A stretch of DNA of 40,739 nt from an uncultured Mollicutes bacterium (GCA_945969495.1 CAMFOH010000008.1:1-40739), one strand, 5' to 3'. Shown: positions 8,831-17,904, counted from the stretch's first letter. Numbers and translations: made by a program. Notes: generated by a model not told the origin, from the letters alone.

Positions 8831-11308
8831 ATGAAATTAAAGTTTAGGGCGGATCGTAAAGACGTTATAGCTTTCTTGTGGGCTTGTTTACTACTTTTAG
8901 TTGTTGTTTCGATGTGCGTTGTTAATTTTTATCATACGGGTAGTACTGGAAACATGCCTGAAGTTGATGGTTTTAAATGGACTTTTAACTTTGTAAAGGG
9001 CTTTTTTCCACCATATTTAGGTTATACGATTATATTTTGGGTTTTATCAATTATTTTACTTACCGCAAGTGTTTCTTCTCATTTTTATTCAAGAGAAAAA
9101 GGCTTTGGATTTAAAGAAGGAAAAAAAGAAGATGGATTTGGTAGGTTTGCTAAGGAAGATGAGTATAAGCGTTTTAAAGATGTGGAACCGGTAGAACTTA
9201 CTGCTAAGGAATCTACTGCTGCTGGTTTTCCTCTTGTTTATGATAAAAAGAAAAATTTGGTTTATGTTGATAACGGGGAATCTCATTCATTAGTTATTGG
9301 TGCTACTGGTTCAGGAAAAACACAAATGGTAATTAATCCATTGGTCGGTATTTTAGCTAAAAAAGGTGAATCAATGGTTATTACCGATCCTAAAGGTGAA
9401 ATATTTGAAAAAAATGGAGAAATGTTAAAAGACCTGGGTTACGATGTAATAGTAGTTAATTTTCGTGATCCTAAAAATGGTAGTTGTTGGAATCCATATA
9501 CGCTTCCTTATAAGTATTATAAAGAAGGTAACCAAGATAAAGCTAATGAACTTTTAAATGATATGGCTATTAACATTGCAACAGATGAGAAAGCTGATGA
9601 TCCTTTCTGGACTAATTCGGCAGCGGATTATTTAACTGGTTTATCACTTGGTATGTTTGAAGATGCAAGTGAAGATGAAATTAGTATTTCAACCGTTAAC
9701 TTGATGATGACTGTTGGTGAAGAAAAAATGGGAGCTTCTACTTACGCTAAGGAATACTTTAAATTAAAAGATCCAGCATCTCCAGCTGCAATTAATGCAT
9801 TAGGTACCGTTAATGCGCCACAAGATACTAAAAACTCTATTGAATCAGTTTTAAAGCAAAAAATAAAAGTTTTTGCGGTTACTCAGAATTTAGCTGAAAT
9901 GTTATCGCGTAGTGATTTTGACATGGAAACGATTGGTGAAAGAAAAACTGCCGTTTTCATGATTATTCAAGATGAAAAAACAACGTATCACGCTTTAGCA
10001 ACCATATTTGTAAAACAATGTTATGAATCTTTAATTGCAGTTGCACAAAGACATGGTGGAAAATTACCTGTTAGAACTAACTTTTTACTTGATGAGTTTG
10101 CTAATATGCCTAAGTTTAAAGATATAACAACGATGATTACTGCTGCTCGTTCAAGACAGATCAGAATGACTATGATTATTCAGAACTTTGCTCAGTTAAA
10201 ACAAGTTTACGGAAATGAAGATGCTGAAACTATTCGTGGTAACTGTGGTAATATCCTTTATCTTTTAACAGGTGAATTATCTGCCTTAGAAGAAATTAGT
10301 AAATTATGTGGTGATAAAATTGTTAAGGTTGGTAAAGATAAAAAAGAGGAAACAAGACCACTTATTACGGTTACTGAATTACAAAGATTTAAGCAGGATG
10401 AAGTACTTGTTTTAAAACATCGTCTTCCACCACTTAGAACAAAATTTTTACCATTTTGGAATACTGATTTTGGGTATGGAAAAAATAATGAAAGAGTACC
10501 AAAAGCCAAGTTGCCGACTCATGAACAAAAGGCTATTAAGTTATTTGATATAAGGGAATTTGTCAAGAAAAAGAAAGACGAAAAAAGAAATGAGTTATTT
10601 GGTGGGGCTTCTCCATTTGGTGGTTCATCTCCATTTGGAGGCACATCACCATTTGGTTCTTCTCCTTTTGGTGGAGGTAGTAATGCTAGTCCTTTTGGAG
10701 GTATAAACCATCAAGATAATAATAATCCATTAGCAGCTTATGGGGCAAATCAAAATAATACTTCTTTTCCATCGTTTGGTAATTCTAATAACATTAGCAA
10801 TTCTAATGTGTTAGGTAATAACATAAATCGAATGGATGAGGAATTAAACATTGATGATATGATTAAAAAGATAGATGCTAGAATAGCTGAGTTAGAAGCT
10901 GAGGAAAAAGCGGATAATGAAGCTCGAAATAATGAAGCTAAAGCTTCTGAAAAGAGTATGATTGAAGATGCAAATATACCATTATCTAGTAATGATTCAA
11001 TATCATCTGATGTTATAATGCCAAGCAAAAAGATAGATTTTACTTCCTTTGAAAACCCTAGTGTTAATGTATCAACACTTAGTGATAATAATCATGATTT
11101 GATGGATGATTACTTAGAAGATTTATCATTTGATGATGAACCTATAAAAGTAAAGGATGTTTCTTTAAATAATCAAGTAGAGAAGAAACCGGAATTAGTT
11201 AATAATACTAATAATGATTTATATACATTTAAGGAAGAAATAGATAAAATAATGAATAAAAATGAAAAAGAAGTAGATGTCGATTTCTTTGATGAATTCT
11301 TTGAGTAA
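8831..11308 (+). CDS. virD4: VirD4/TraG-family T4SS coupling ATPase
   Basis: Two N-terminal TM segments, Walker A GATGSGKT, 'VITDPKGEIFE', 'LLDEFANMPKFKDITTMITAARSRQIRMTMIIQNFAQLKQVYG'. Confidence 0.92.
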   Translation: MKLKFRADRKDVIAFLWACLLLLVVVSMCVVNFYHTGSTGNMPEVDGFKWTFNFVKGFFPPYLGYTIIFWVLSIILLTASVSSHFYSREKGFGFKEGKKEDGFGRFAKEDEYKRFKDVEPVELTAKESTAAGFPLVYDKKKNLVYVDNGESHSLVIGATGSGKTQMVINPLVGILAKKGESMVITDPKGEIFEKNGEMLKDLGYDVIVVNFRDPKNGSCWNPYTLPYKYYKEGNQDKANELLNDMAINIATDEKADDPFWTNSAADYLTGLSLGMFEDASEDEISISTVNLMMTVGEEKMGASTYAKEYFKLKDPASPAAINALGTVNAPQDTKNSIESVLKQKIKVFAVTQNLAEMLSRSDFDMETIGERKTAVFMIIQDEKTTYHALATIFVKQCYESLIAVAQRHGGKLPVRTNFLLDEFANMPKFKDITTMITAARSRQIRMTMIIQNFAQLKQVYGNEDAETIRGNCGNILYLLTGELSALEEISKLCGDKIVKVGKDKKEETRPLITVTELQRFKQDEVLVLKHRLPPLRTKFLPFWNTDFGYGKNNERVPKAKLPTHEQKAIKLFDIREFVKKKKDEKRNELFGGASPFGGSSPFGGTSPFGSSPFGGGSNASPFGGINHQDNNNPLAAYGANQNNTSFPSFGNSNNISNSNVLGNNINRMDEELNIDDMIKKIDARIAELEAEEKADNEARNNEAKASEKSMIEDANIPLSSNDSISSDVIMPSKKIDFTSFENPSVNVSTLSDNNHDLMDDYLEDLSFDDEPIKVKDVSLNNQVEKKPELVNNTNNDLYTFKEEIDKIMNKNEKEVDVDFFDEFFE

Positions 11309-11310
11309 AA

Positions 11311-11336
11311 AGCACTTAATTTAAAGTGCTTTTTTC
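11311..11336 (+). terminator. Rho-independent terminator after virD4
   Basis: AGCACTT-AATTTA-AAGTGCT followed by TTTTTT. Confidence 0.85.
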
Positions 11337-11359
11337 ATATATTAAGATAGGTGATAACT

Positions 11360-11629
11360 ATGCAAATAAATTATAATGATATAATAGATAAAACTAAGAT
11401 AATTGATATTAGAAATTTACTTGAATTTAATAATAATCACGTATCAAATAGCATTAATATTCCAAGACTTAAACTTCTTTCTAAACCTGATATTTATATG
11501 AATAAAGAAAATGAATATTATTTAATATGTGATAAAGGAACAGTAAGTTTATCATGTGCTAAAATATTAAATGCACTTGGTTATAAATGTTATAGCATTA
11601 TTGGTGGCATAGAAGGTATTAAAAAGTAA
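11360..11629 (+). CDS. Rhodanese-like domain protein
   Basis: 'IIDIRNLLEFNNNHVSNSINIP...YYLICDKGTVSLSCAKILNALGYKCYSIIGGIEGIKK' with catalytic-loop Cys; ATG 11360 preceded by aggtg. Confidence 0.8.
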   Translation: MQINYNDIIDKTKIIDIRNLLEFNNNHVSNSINIPRLKLLSKPDIYMNKENEYYLICDKGTVSLSCAKILNALGYKCYSIIGGIEGIKK

Positions 11630-11649
11630 TTTAGAATAACTTAGTGCTC

Positions 11650-11688
11650 AAAATAACTTTTTTTAATATAGAAAAAGTTATTTTTTTT
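11650..11688 (+). terminator. Terminator hairpin after the rhodanese gene
   Basis: AAATAACTTTTT ... AAAAAGTTATTT followed by a T-run. Confidence 0.7.
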
Positions 11689-11733
11689 ATGTGTTTAGTT
11701 ATCAAAAATTTGATTTTTGCTTAGTTTTTTAGT

Positions 11734-12234
11734 TTGTCATATTATTCAAAAATAATTATTATTACCCATGAAAGGAGAAACTATGAAAAATATCATATTA
11801 ACTTGAAAAGGATAAAGGAAAAATATTGTAATAAAGAAAAGTTAACTAAGTTTGAGAAAGAATTACTTTTACTAGTACTTGATAATAGAAAAGAGCTAGA
11901 AAAAGTATCAAGTGGAGATCATATTATGAAAAAGGTAGAAGAAAAAATAATAACGTTATCACAGGATTCAGCGATGATATTATGCTATGATGAAGAAGAA
12001 TACAAAGAAAAAGTAAGGAAAGCACTTAATTCTCCGGAAAAGGAGCAAGCGAGAAAAGAGGGACTTGAAGAAGGTCGTGCAGAAGGTCTTGAGGAAGGTT
12101 TGAAAGAAGGTCATATTAAGGGAATGGAAGAGGGGAAAAAAGCAATTATAAAAAAACTTATTGATAGTGGTATGGATGAAAAGGAAATAAGTAATATAAC
12201 TGGCATGTCAATAGAAAGTATAAAGAATATATAG
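11734..12234 (+). pseudogene. 5'-truncated Rpn/PD-(D/E)XK nuclease-family transposase remnant (C-terminal half)
   Basis: 'YHINLKRIKEKYCNKEKLTKFEKELLLLVLDNRKELEKVSSGDHIMKKVEEKI' plus 'KEGLEEGRAEGLEEGLKEGHIKGMEEGKKAIIKKLIDSGMDEKEISNITGMSIESI' are hallmarks of the C-terminal part; the nuclease core is absent. Confidence 0.65.
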
Positions 12235-12296
12235 TTTTTGTATATTCTTTTTTAAATATATTGTATAATATTTATATATTATATGGAGGTTAAAAG

Positions 12297-13370
12297 ATGC
12301 AGTATGTAATTATAGGATTATTAATATTAATAATTATATTGGTTATTTTTTCAATAACAAAAAATATCAATGAAAGTAATATAACCGAAAGACTAGGGAA
12401 ACTTGAAACTAGTATGGTAAAGGAACTAGGGGAATTTAAAAATGATGTAAATATTTCTTTAAATGGTAACTTTGACAAATTAAATGAAAAGTTAGAAAGA
12501 AAGTTAAATTTAATTAATGATAGGGTTAATGAAAGGTTAGATGAAAACTTTGAAAAAACAAATAAAACGTTTACTTCTGTTATAGAAAGATTATCTAAGA
12601 TAGATGAAGCACAAAAGAAAATAGATAGTTTATCTACTGATATTGTCTCATTACAGTCTATTCTTACTGATAAGAAAACAAGAGGTATATTTGGTGAAAT
12701 TAATTTAAAACATATATTGGTTAGTGTTTTTGGAGAAAATAATGATAGTATATATAAAATGCAGTATACTTTTAACACAGGTGTTATAGCAGATTGTGTA
12801 TTATTTGCACCAGAGCCACTTGGAACAATTGCAATCGATTCTAAATTTCCACTTGAGAATTATCGTTTGATGATTGATAAGAGTGTTGGAATAGTAGAAA
12901 GACAAAATGCTGAAAAACAATTTAAAATGGATGTGAAAAAGCATATTGATGCTATTGCAAATAAATATATTATTGATGGTGTAACAAGCGATCAGGCAAT
13001 TATGTTTTTACCTGCGGAAGCTTTATTTGCGGAACTAAATGCTTATCATGAAGATATAATTGATTATGCTTATAAAAAAAGGGTATGGATTGCATCTCCA
13101 ACAACGTTAATGAGTACTTTAACAACAATTCAATTAGTAATTAAAAACATTGAAAAAGATAAATACACGAGTATTATTCATGAGGAATTAAATAAATTAG
13201 CTACTGATTTTGGAAGATATAAAGAAAGATGGGATAAGTTATCTAGAAGTATAGAAGCGGTAAGCCGTGATGCTAATGATATTCACATAACAACCGATAA
13301 AATTTCTAAGAGATTTGATGCAATAAATAATGTAGAAACATTAAAATTAGAAAACAAAAAAAATGATTGA
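12297..13370 (+). CDS. rmuC: RmuC-family DNA recombination protein
   Basis: N-terminal TM and coiled coil, then 'RGIFGEINLKHILVSVFGENN...IADCVLFAPEPLGTIAIDSKFPLENYRLM'; RmuC core. Confidence 0.9.
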   Translation: MQYVIIGLLILIIILVIFSITKNINESNITERLGKLETSMVKELGEFKNDVNISLNGNFDKLNEKLERKLNLINDRVNERLDENFEKTNKTFTSVIERLSKIDEAQKKIDSLSTDIVSLQSILTDKKTRGIFGEINLKHILVSVFGENNDSIYKMQYTFNTGVIADCVLFAPEPLGTIAIDSKFPLENYRLMIDKSVGIVERQNAEKQFKMDVKKHIDAIANKYIIDGVTSDQAIMFLPAEALFAELNAYHEDIIDYAYKKRVWIASPTTLMSTLTTIQLVIKNIEKDKYTSIIHEELNKLATDFGRYKERWDKLSRSIEAVSRDANDIHITTDKISKRFDAINNVETLKLENKKND

Positions 13371-13395
13371 CAAAGCTTTATCAAGATGCTATTAT
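13367..13395 (+). promoter_or_regulatory. Sigma-A type promoter TTGACA-17-TATTAT
   Basis: TTGACA 13367-13372 (overlapping the rmuC stop), 17-nt spacer, TATTAT 13390-13395, upstream of the 13461 CDS. Confidence 0.7.
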
Positions 13396-13460
13396 TTATA
13401 TTACGCACCGTAAAATATGTGCTATGTAGTAAATACTAAACTGAAAGGATGATATAATTA

Positions 13461-13874
13461 ATGGCAATGCCAAATGTAGTATCGGAAAAAAAGTATTTGA
13501 CTAAAGAAGATTGTATGGAAAAGGTTAAAGGTTATAAGTCCCATAAAGGATTAAAAATGACAGATGAAGAAGTATTTAATCATCATATAGAATCTATTTT
13601 AGGTCTTTGTGAGGATAGATTAAAACAAAATGTAGTTGTTAGCCATCTAGAACCAAATAAAGATGATTTATTAAAAAAGGCCTTAGACGAAGGAAAAGAC
13701 TTTATAATAACTGCTAGTAGTTTATTAGGGGATTTAAACACTTTAACAAATATGTACATGATAAGAGAAAGAATAGAACAAGATCCAAGATTTTCAGGTA
13801 TTGATATTGAAGAAACTTATACTGATGATAACCTTGTATTTTATTCTTCATTATGTTTTAAGAAAAAAGACTAG
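13461..13874 (+). CDS. Hypothetical protein (137 aa)
   Basis: ORF with good RBS (gaaaggatgatataatta-ATG), own promoter and terminator. Confidence 0.7.
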   Translation: MAMPNVVSEKKYLTKEDCMEKVKGYKSHKGLKMTDEEVFNHHIESILGLCEDRLKQNVVVSHLEPNKDDLLKKALDEGKDFIITASSLLGDLNTLTNMYMIRERIEQDPRFSGIDIEETYTDDNLVFYSSLCFKKKD

Positions 13875-13892
13875 TGTAACTAGCCTTTTTTT
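13864..13892. terminator. Bidirectional terminator between convergent genes
   Basis: AAAAGACTAG-TGTAA-CTAGCCTTTT hairpin with A-run/T-run flanks. Confidence 0.75.
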
Positions 13893-14185
13893 GATAGTTC
13901 AATAATTAAGTTCATATCATCATCATTAGCTATGATGTTTTTATGGTATTGATTACATTTTTCACACTTATATATTATTTTAAATATGTTTTTAAATTTT
14001 TCTATGCTGATTGGTTTTAGCATGCCTTTGCAATTATTACTTCGATCACCAGGATTTATATCAACATGTTTTGAATATAAACAATAAGGACAATGATCTC
14101 TTGCGGTATATCCTAATTTTTTGACTTTATGACCACAGTTTTCACAAATAAATTCTTCATCAATCATATTAAATCTTTTCAAAGC
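13880..14185 (-). CDS. RNHCP-type zinc-ribbon domain protein
   Basis: 'FICENCGHKVKKLGYTARDHCPYCLYSKHVDINPGDRSNNCKGMLKPI...YKCEKCNQYHKN' matches the RNHCP family; TTG start after GGTGA (ORF extends to 14194). Confidence 0.85.
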   Translation of the reverse strand, partial: ALKRFNMIDEEFICENCGHKVKKLGYTARDHCPYCLYSKHVDINPGDRSNNCKGMLKPISIEKFKNIFKIIYKCEKCNQYHKNIIANDDDMNLIIELSKKG

Positions 14186-14264
14186 TATCACCAAGCAAAT
14201 TATAACAAATATTTTAAATATTGTCTAAATATGTTATAATTATTTAAGAAATTAGGTGAACGAA

Positions 14265-14684
14265 ATGGTAATAAAAGACATAGAAAGACCAGATAAAGAC
14301 TTTAAATTATTAATTGAAGAACAAAGAGTGAAAAATATTTTGTACAGAATCTCATATAGCTATGCTCCAACTTTAGGAAATATTGGATCAAGAGTTAGTG
14401 TATCAAAGATTAATGAAGATAGTTTTGATAATTATGAAGAAATTCATGGTTTAGATTTTAGCGATGGAAAATTAAAATCATATTATTTAATCGCAGATAA
14501 AAATAGTTCTTCTCATGAAAGTTCATATCTTAATGATGATCTAGAGTATTATGATGAAGTGATTGGTGCTTTTGATGAGCTTATAAATTCTGGTGATTCA
14601 GAATTTACTTTTAAAGCTTTAAAAATTTTAGAAGATGTTAAAAGTCAAGTGATTAGGATTGGTAGTGCTAAAAATGGAATATAA
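14265..14684 (+). CDS. Hypothetical protein
   Basis: ORF 14256-14684; ATG 14265 with AGGTGA upstream; overlaps the scpA start. Confidence 0.6.
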   Translation: MVIKDIERPDKDFKLLIEEQRVKNILYRISYSYAPTLGNIGSRVSVSKINEDSFDNYEEIHGLDFSDGKLKSYYLIADKNSSSHESSYLNDDLEYYDEVIGAFDELINSGDSEFTFKALKILEDVKSQVIRIGSAKNGI

Positions 14685-15396
14685 AGTAACAATAGAAAAT
14701 TTTGATGGTCCACTTGATTTATTACTTCATTTAATAAAAGAAAATGATATTGATATATATGATATAAAAATAGAAGAAATAACAAAACAATATTTAGATT
14801 ACATACAAGCAATGAAAGTTTTAAATTTATCAATTGCAAGTGAGTATTTAGTAATGGCTTCAGAACTTGTTGAAATGAAATCTAAGATGCTTCTTCCAAA
14901 GAAAAAAGAAATTGATAAAGATGAATACGAAGAAGATCCAAGAGAGGTTTTAATTGAAAGATTACTTAATTATAAAAAATATAAAGAAGTTACTCAGGAA
15001 TTTAAAAATCTTGAAATGACAAGAAAGCTAATCATAACAAAAGAACCTGTTAATTTAAGTTTTTATGCAAAGCATGAGGATAAAAATGATAATTTATCAT
15101 TAAGTGATCTTATAGAAGCATTTAATGTTATAATTGAAAGAAAAATTCTTGATAGACCTATCTCTACTAAAATAACTAAAAAAGAATTGTCTTTAAGTGA
15201 TAAAATTAAAAGTATTAAAAAAATTCTTTCTAGTAAAAAGAAAATTAATTTTGAAGAACTATTTGATGTTCCAACAAAAGAAGAAGTTATCGTTAGCTTT
15301 TTATCAGTATTAGAAATGATAAAAAAAGATGAAATTATAGTTAAACAAGATAGTAACTTTAATACCATCGTAATTTCGCTAAAAGAAGGTGATTAA
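14674..15396 (+). CDS. scpA: Segregation and condensation protein A
   Basis: 'YKVTIENFDGPLDLLLHLIKENDIDIYDIKIEEITKQYLDYI' ScpA signature; followed by scpB. Confidence 0.95.
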   Translation: MEYKVTIENFDGPLDLLLHLIKENDIDIYDIKIEEITKQYLDYIQAMKVLNLSIASEYLVMASELVEMKSKMLLPKKKEIDKDEYEEDPREVLIERLLNYKKYKEVTQEFKNLEMTRKLIITKEPVNLSFYAKHEDKNDNLSLSDLIEAFNVIIERKILDRPISTKITKKELSLSDKIKSIKKILSSKKKINFEELFDVPTKEEVIVSFLSVLEMIKKDEIIVKQDSNFNTIVISLKEGD

Positions 15397-15397
15397 A

Positions 15398-15958
15398 ATG
15401 AAAATTGGAGTTTTAGAAGGCTTACTTTTTGTAACTGGTGAAGATGGCTTATCGCTTGAAGAAATTAGTAAGTTATTAGAGTTAGAAAATTATGAAGTAA
15501 ATGAGTTATTAAATGAATATAAAGAAAAATTAGAAAGTGATGATAGGGGTTTAAAATTAGTTTGTTTGGGTAACAAGTATAAATTATCAACAAAAGAAGA
15601 ACATAAAAAATACTATGAATTACTAGCGGATCAAACTGTTTCGTCGAGTTTAACTCAAGCTGCTTTAGAAGTTTTAGCAATAGTTGCTTATAATGAACCA
15701 ATATCAGTTGGCATGGTTGATGAAATAAGAGGTGTTTCTAGCCGTGATATGATAAGAAAATTATTATTTAGAGGTTTTATAGATATGGCTGGAAGAAGTG
15801 ATTTACCTGGTAAACCAATGCTTTATAAAACCACTGATAAGTTTTTAGATTATTTTAACTTATCATCAATTAAAGATCTTCCAGAGTTAAAGGTACCAGA
15901 AGAAATATCAGAAGAAGAAAAAGATTTATTCATTTCTAGATATAAAGAAAATGAATAA
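15398..15958 (+). CDS. scpB: Segregation and condensation protein B
   Basis: 'LEGLLFVTGEDGLSLEEISKLL...LTQAALEVLAIVAYNEPISVGMVDEIRGV' ScpB signature. Confidence 0.95.
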   Translation: MKIGVLEGLLFVTGEDGLSLEEISKLLELENYEVNELLNEYKEKLESDDRGLKLVCLGNKYKLSTKEEHKKYYELLADQTVSSSLTQAALEVLAIVAYNEPISVGMVDEIRGVSSRDMIRKLLFRGFIDMAGRSDLPGKPMLYKTTDKFLDYFNLSSIKDLPELKVPEEISEEEKDLFISRYKENE

Positions 15959-16016
15959 AATATATTGTTAAACATAATAAGTTATGATAGACTAAAAATA
16001 GAAAGGAAGTATTAAG

Positions 16017-16799
16017 ATGTTTGTTATGTTAATAGTTATTTTGTTGGTAATTATTTTAGTATCAATAAAGCAAGTAAATCAGTATGAAAGAGGAATTAAA
16101 TTTACCTTAGGTAGATTTAGTAAAATAATGAACCCTGGTTGGAATTTAGTATTTCCAATTTTTCAAAGTTATAGAAAGGTGGATATTAGAACAAAAGCAG
16201 TAGATGTTCCAGAACAAGATGCAATAACTAAGGATAACGTATCAGTTAGAATTAATGCTGTTATATATTATAAAGTTTTTGATGCATCCAAAGCTGTTTT
16301 AGAAGTAGAAAACTTTTATTTTGCAGTTGGACAACTAGCTCAAACCACAATGCGTAATGCTGTTGGTTCTGTTTCTCTTGATGAACTTTTAAGTGAAAGA
16401 GATAAAATCTCAGAAGAAATATGCAAAATAATTGATAAGGCAACAGACCCATGGGGAATAAAAGTGGAAAACGTTGAATTAAAAGATGTATCTCTTCCAG
16501 AAGAGATGAAAAGGGTAATAGCTCGTGTTGCAGAAGCAGAAAGAGAAAAACAAGCTGTAATTACTAAAGCAAAAGGAGAAGTTGAAGCATCTGAAAATCT
16601 AGCAAAAGCTGCTAGCTTGATGGCTTCTACCCCAGGCGCAATGCATCTAAGAACATTATCTACGTTAAGTGATATATCATCAGATCAATCAAATACTATC
16701 GTTTTTGCTTTACCAGTTGAAGTTCTAAAAAGCTTTGAAGGAAAAGCAATTACAGATGAAAAAATACAAGACATCGTAAAAAAGATATCTAAAAAATAA
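16017..16799 (+). CDS. SPFH/band-7 (slipin/stomatin-like) protein
   Basis: N-terminal TM, 'VNQYERGIKFTLGRFSKIMNPGWNLVFPIFQSYRKVDIRTKAVDVPEQDAITKDNVSVRINAVIYYKVFD'. Confidence 0.92.
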   Translation: MFVMLIVILLVIILVSIKQVNQYERGIKFTLGRFSKIMNPGWNLVFPIFQSYRKVDIRTKAVDVPEQDAITKDNVSVRINAVIYYKVFDASKAVLEVENFYFAVGQLAQTTMRNAVGSVSLDELLSERDKISEEICKIIDKATDPWGIKVENVELKDVSLPEEMKRVIARVAEAEREKQAVITKAKGEVEASENLAKAASLMASTPGAMHLRTLSTLSDISSDQSNTIVFALPVEVLKSFEGKAITDEKIQDIVKKISKK

Positions 16800-16830
16800 A
16801 AAGTAACAAATTAGTTTTTGTTACTTTTTT
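16798..16830. terminator. Bidirectional terminator
   Basis: AAGTAACAAA-ttagtt-TTTGTTACTT with T-run, between convergent genes. Confidence 0.75.
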
Positions 16831-17314
16831 TATGTTTTTTATAAAAATTCCATAAAAGTCTAGGGGTATAATCTTCATTAAGTTTTTTTATATCTTCTTC
16901 TATTAAATCATCTAATTTTTTACTTGTTTTTCCCATTTTCCAACTTATTGCTCTAATAAATTTATAGTATTCATCTTTTTTTCCAACAATACATGCTTCT
17001 TCTAAAGTTAAATCATAAGCACTAAATTGTCTTAAGAATTCGATATCTGAATCACTATATTTCTTTTCTTTACTATTGTGTTTAATTACTTTTAAATCTT
17101 CTAGTTCTTTTTTTAAAATAATTAGATTTTTATTCATTTCTTCTTGGACTTTAAAATCTATTATTTTTAAAAGTGAATTTCTAAATTTAGTATAAAAGTA
17201 TATTTTATCTTGTATATCTTTTTTTCTATGATAATCTTTTATTAAAACATCAGAACAAGATAAAACAGCATTAGTAAACTCAATCATATCCAAATATTTT
17301 TCATATCTATTCAT
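16811..17314 (-). CDS. Hypothetical protein (167 aa)
   Basis: Single ORF; minus-strand promoter TTGACA-18-TAAAAT (plus coordinates 17342-17371) upstream. Confidence 0.65.
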   Translation of the reverse strand: MNRYEKYLDMIEFTNAVLSCSDVLIKDYHRKKDIQDKIYFYTKFRNSLLKIIDFKVQEEMNKNLIILKKELEDLKVIKHNSKEKKYSDSDIEFLRQFSAYDLTLEEACIVGKKDEYYKFIRAISWKMGKTSKKLDDLIEEDIKKLNEDYTPRLLWNFYKKHKKSNKN

Positions 17315-17456
17315 TATTTTTTTACCTTTAATTAGTTAGGTATTTTAGCATAAAACATTAGCAAATGTCAATTTGGTTGTTAGTTAATGTTAGTTAAATA
17401 GCAAAATAAAAGTGTAGTTATTTTAAAATAAAAGCATATAAGAATTAATAAATTGC

Positions 17457-17485
17457 TTGTTTATAGAACAATTGTTTACTATAAT
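17457..17485 (+). promoter_or_regulatory. Promoter TTGTTT-17-TATAAT of the small hydrophobic peptide locus
   Basis: TTGTTT 17457-17462, TATAAT 17480-17485. Confidence 0.6.
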
Positions 17486-17544
17486 TATATGTAGGAACAT
17501 TTAATAGTTGGGTGATTTGCCAATCTTCAAAAAGAAGGGAGGCG

Positions 17545-17625
17545 ATAAGAAAGATTTTTTTTATCTTATCTCTAATCATTATTATCTTCCTATTGGTATT
17601 ATTACTATTTATATTTTTAATCTAA
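17545..17625 (+). other. Small hydrophobic peptide reading frame (type I toxin-like) without a canonical start after the SD; GTG at 17512 is the only in-frame candidate noted
   Basis: Frame ATA-AGA-AAG-ATT... reads IRKIFFILSLIIIIFLLVLLLFIFLI*, preceded by GAAGGGAGG; same context as the 40414 peptide. Confidence 0.5.
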
Positions 17626-17632
17626 AAAGAAA

Positions 17633-17700
17633 AATCACCTAACTCAGCATTGATTTAGGTGATTCCCAAAATTAGGGCAACACTCAACATAGCGTATTAA
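17633..17700 (-). ncRNA. Candidate antisense (antitoxin-like) RNA
   Basis: Minus-strand promoter TTGCAT-17-TTAATA (plus 17718-17723 and 17695-17700) reading toward the hairpin AATCACCTAA...TTAGGTGATT (17633-17664), which ends in a T-run on the minus strand. Confidence 0.5.
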
Positions 17701-17754
17701 GTGTTCCATTTTATTTTATGCAAGGTTTGCTTGCTAAATACATGTTAACACAAA

Positions 17755-17781
17755 AAAGAACTTCTTTCAAGTTCTTTTATT
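17755..17781 (-). terminator. Terminator for tRNA-Leu
   Basis: AAAAGAACTT-ctttc-AAGTTCTTTT hairpin downstream of the minus-strand tRNA. Confidence 0.7.
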
Positions 17782-17817
17782 TATATTAAATCGATTTACT
17801 TTCGATGGTTTTTCAAA

Positions 17818-17904
17818 TGGTACCGGTAGTCGGGGTCGAACCGACATGGTATTGCTACCACTGGATTTTGAGTCCAGCGCGTCTACCAATTCCGCCATAC
17901 CGGC
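17818..17904 (-). tRNA. tRNA-Leu(CAA), CCA encoded
   Basis: Reverse complement GCCGGTATGGCGGAATTGGTAGACGCGCTGGACTCAAAATCCAG...GTCGGTTCGACCCCGACTACCGGTACCA; anticodon loop CTCAAAA; long variable arm. Confidence 0.95.

Noticed and set aside
12290-12778. Minus-strand 162-aa ORF opposite rmuC
   Set aside because: Ser/Leu/Phe-rich antisense of the coiled-coil region of rmuC; no RBS or motif support.
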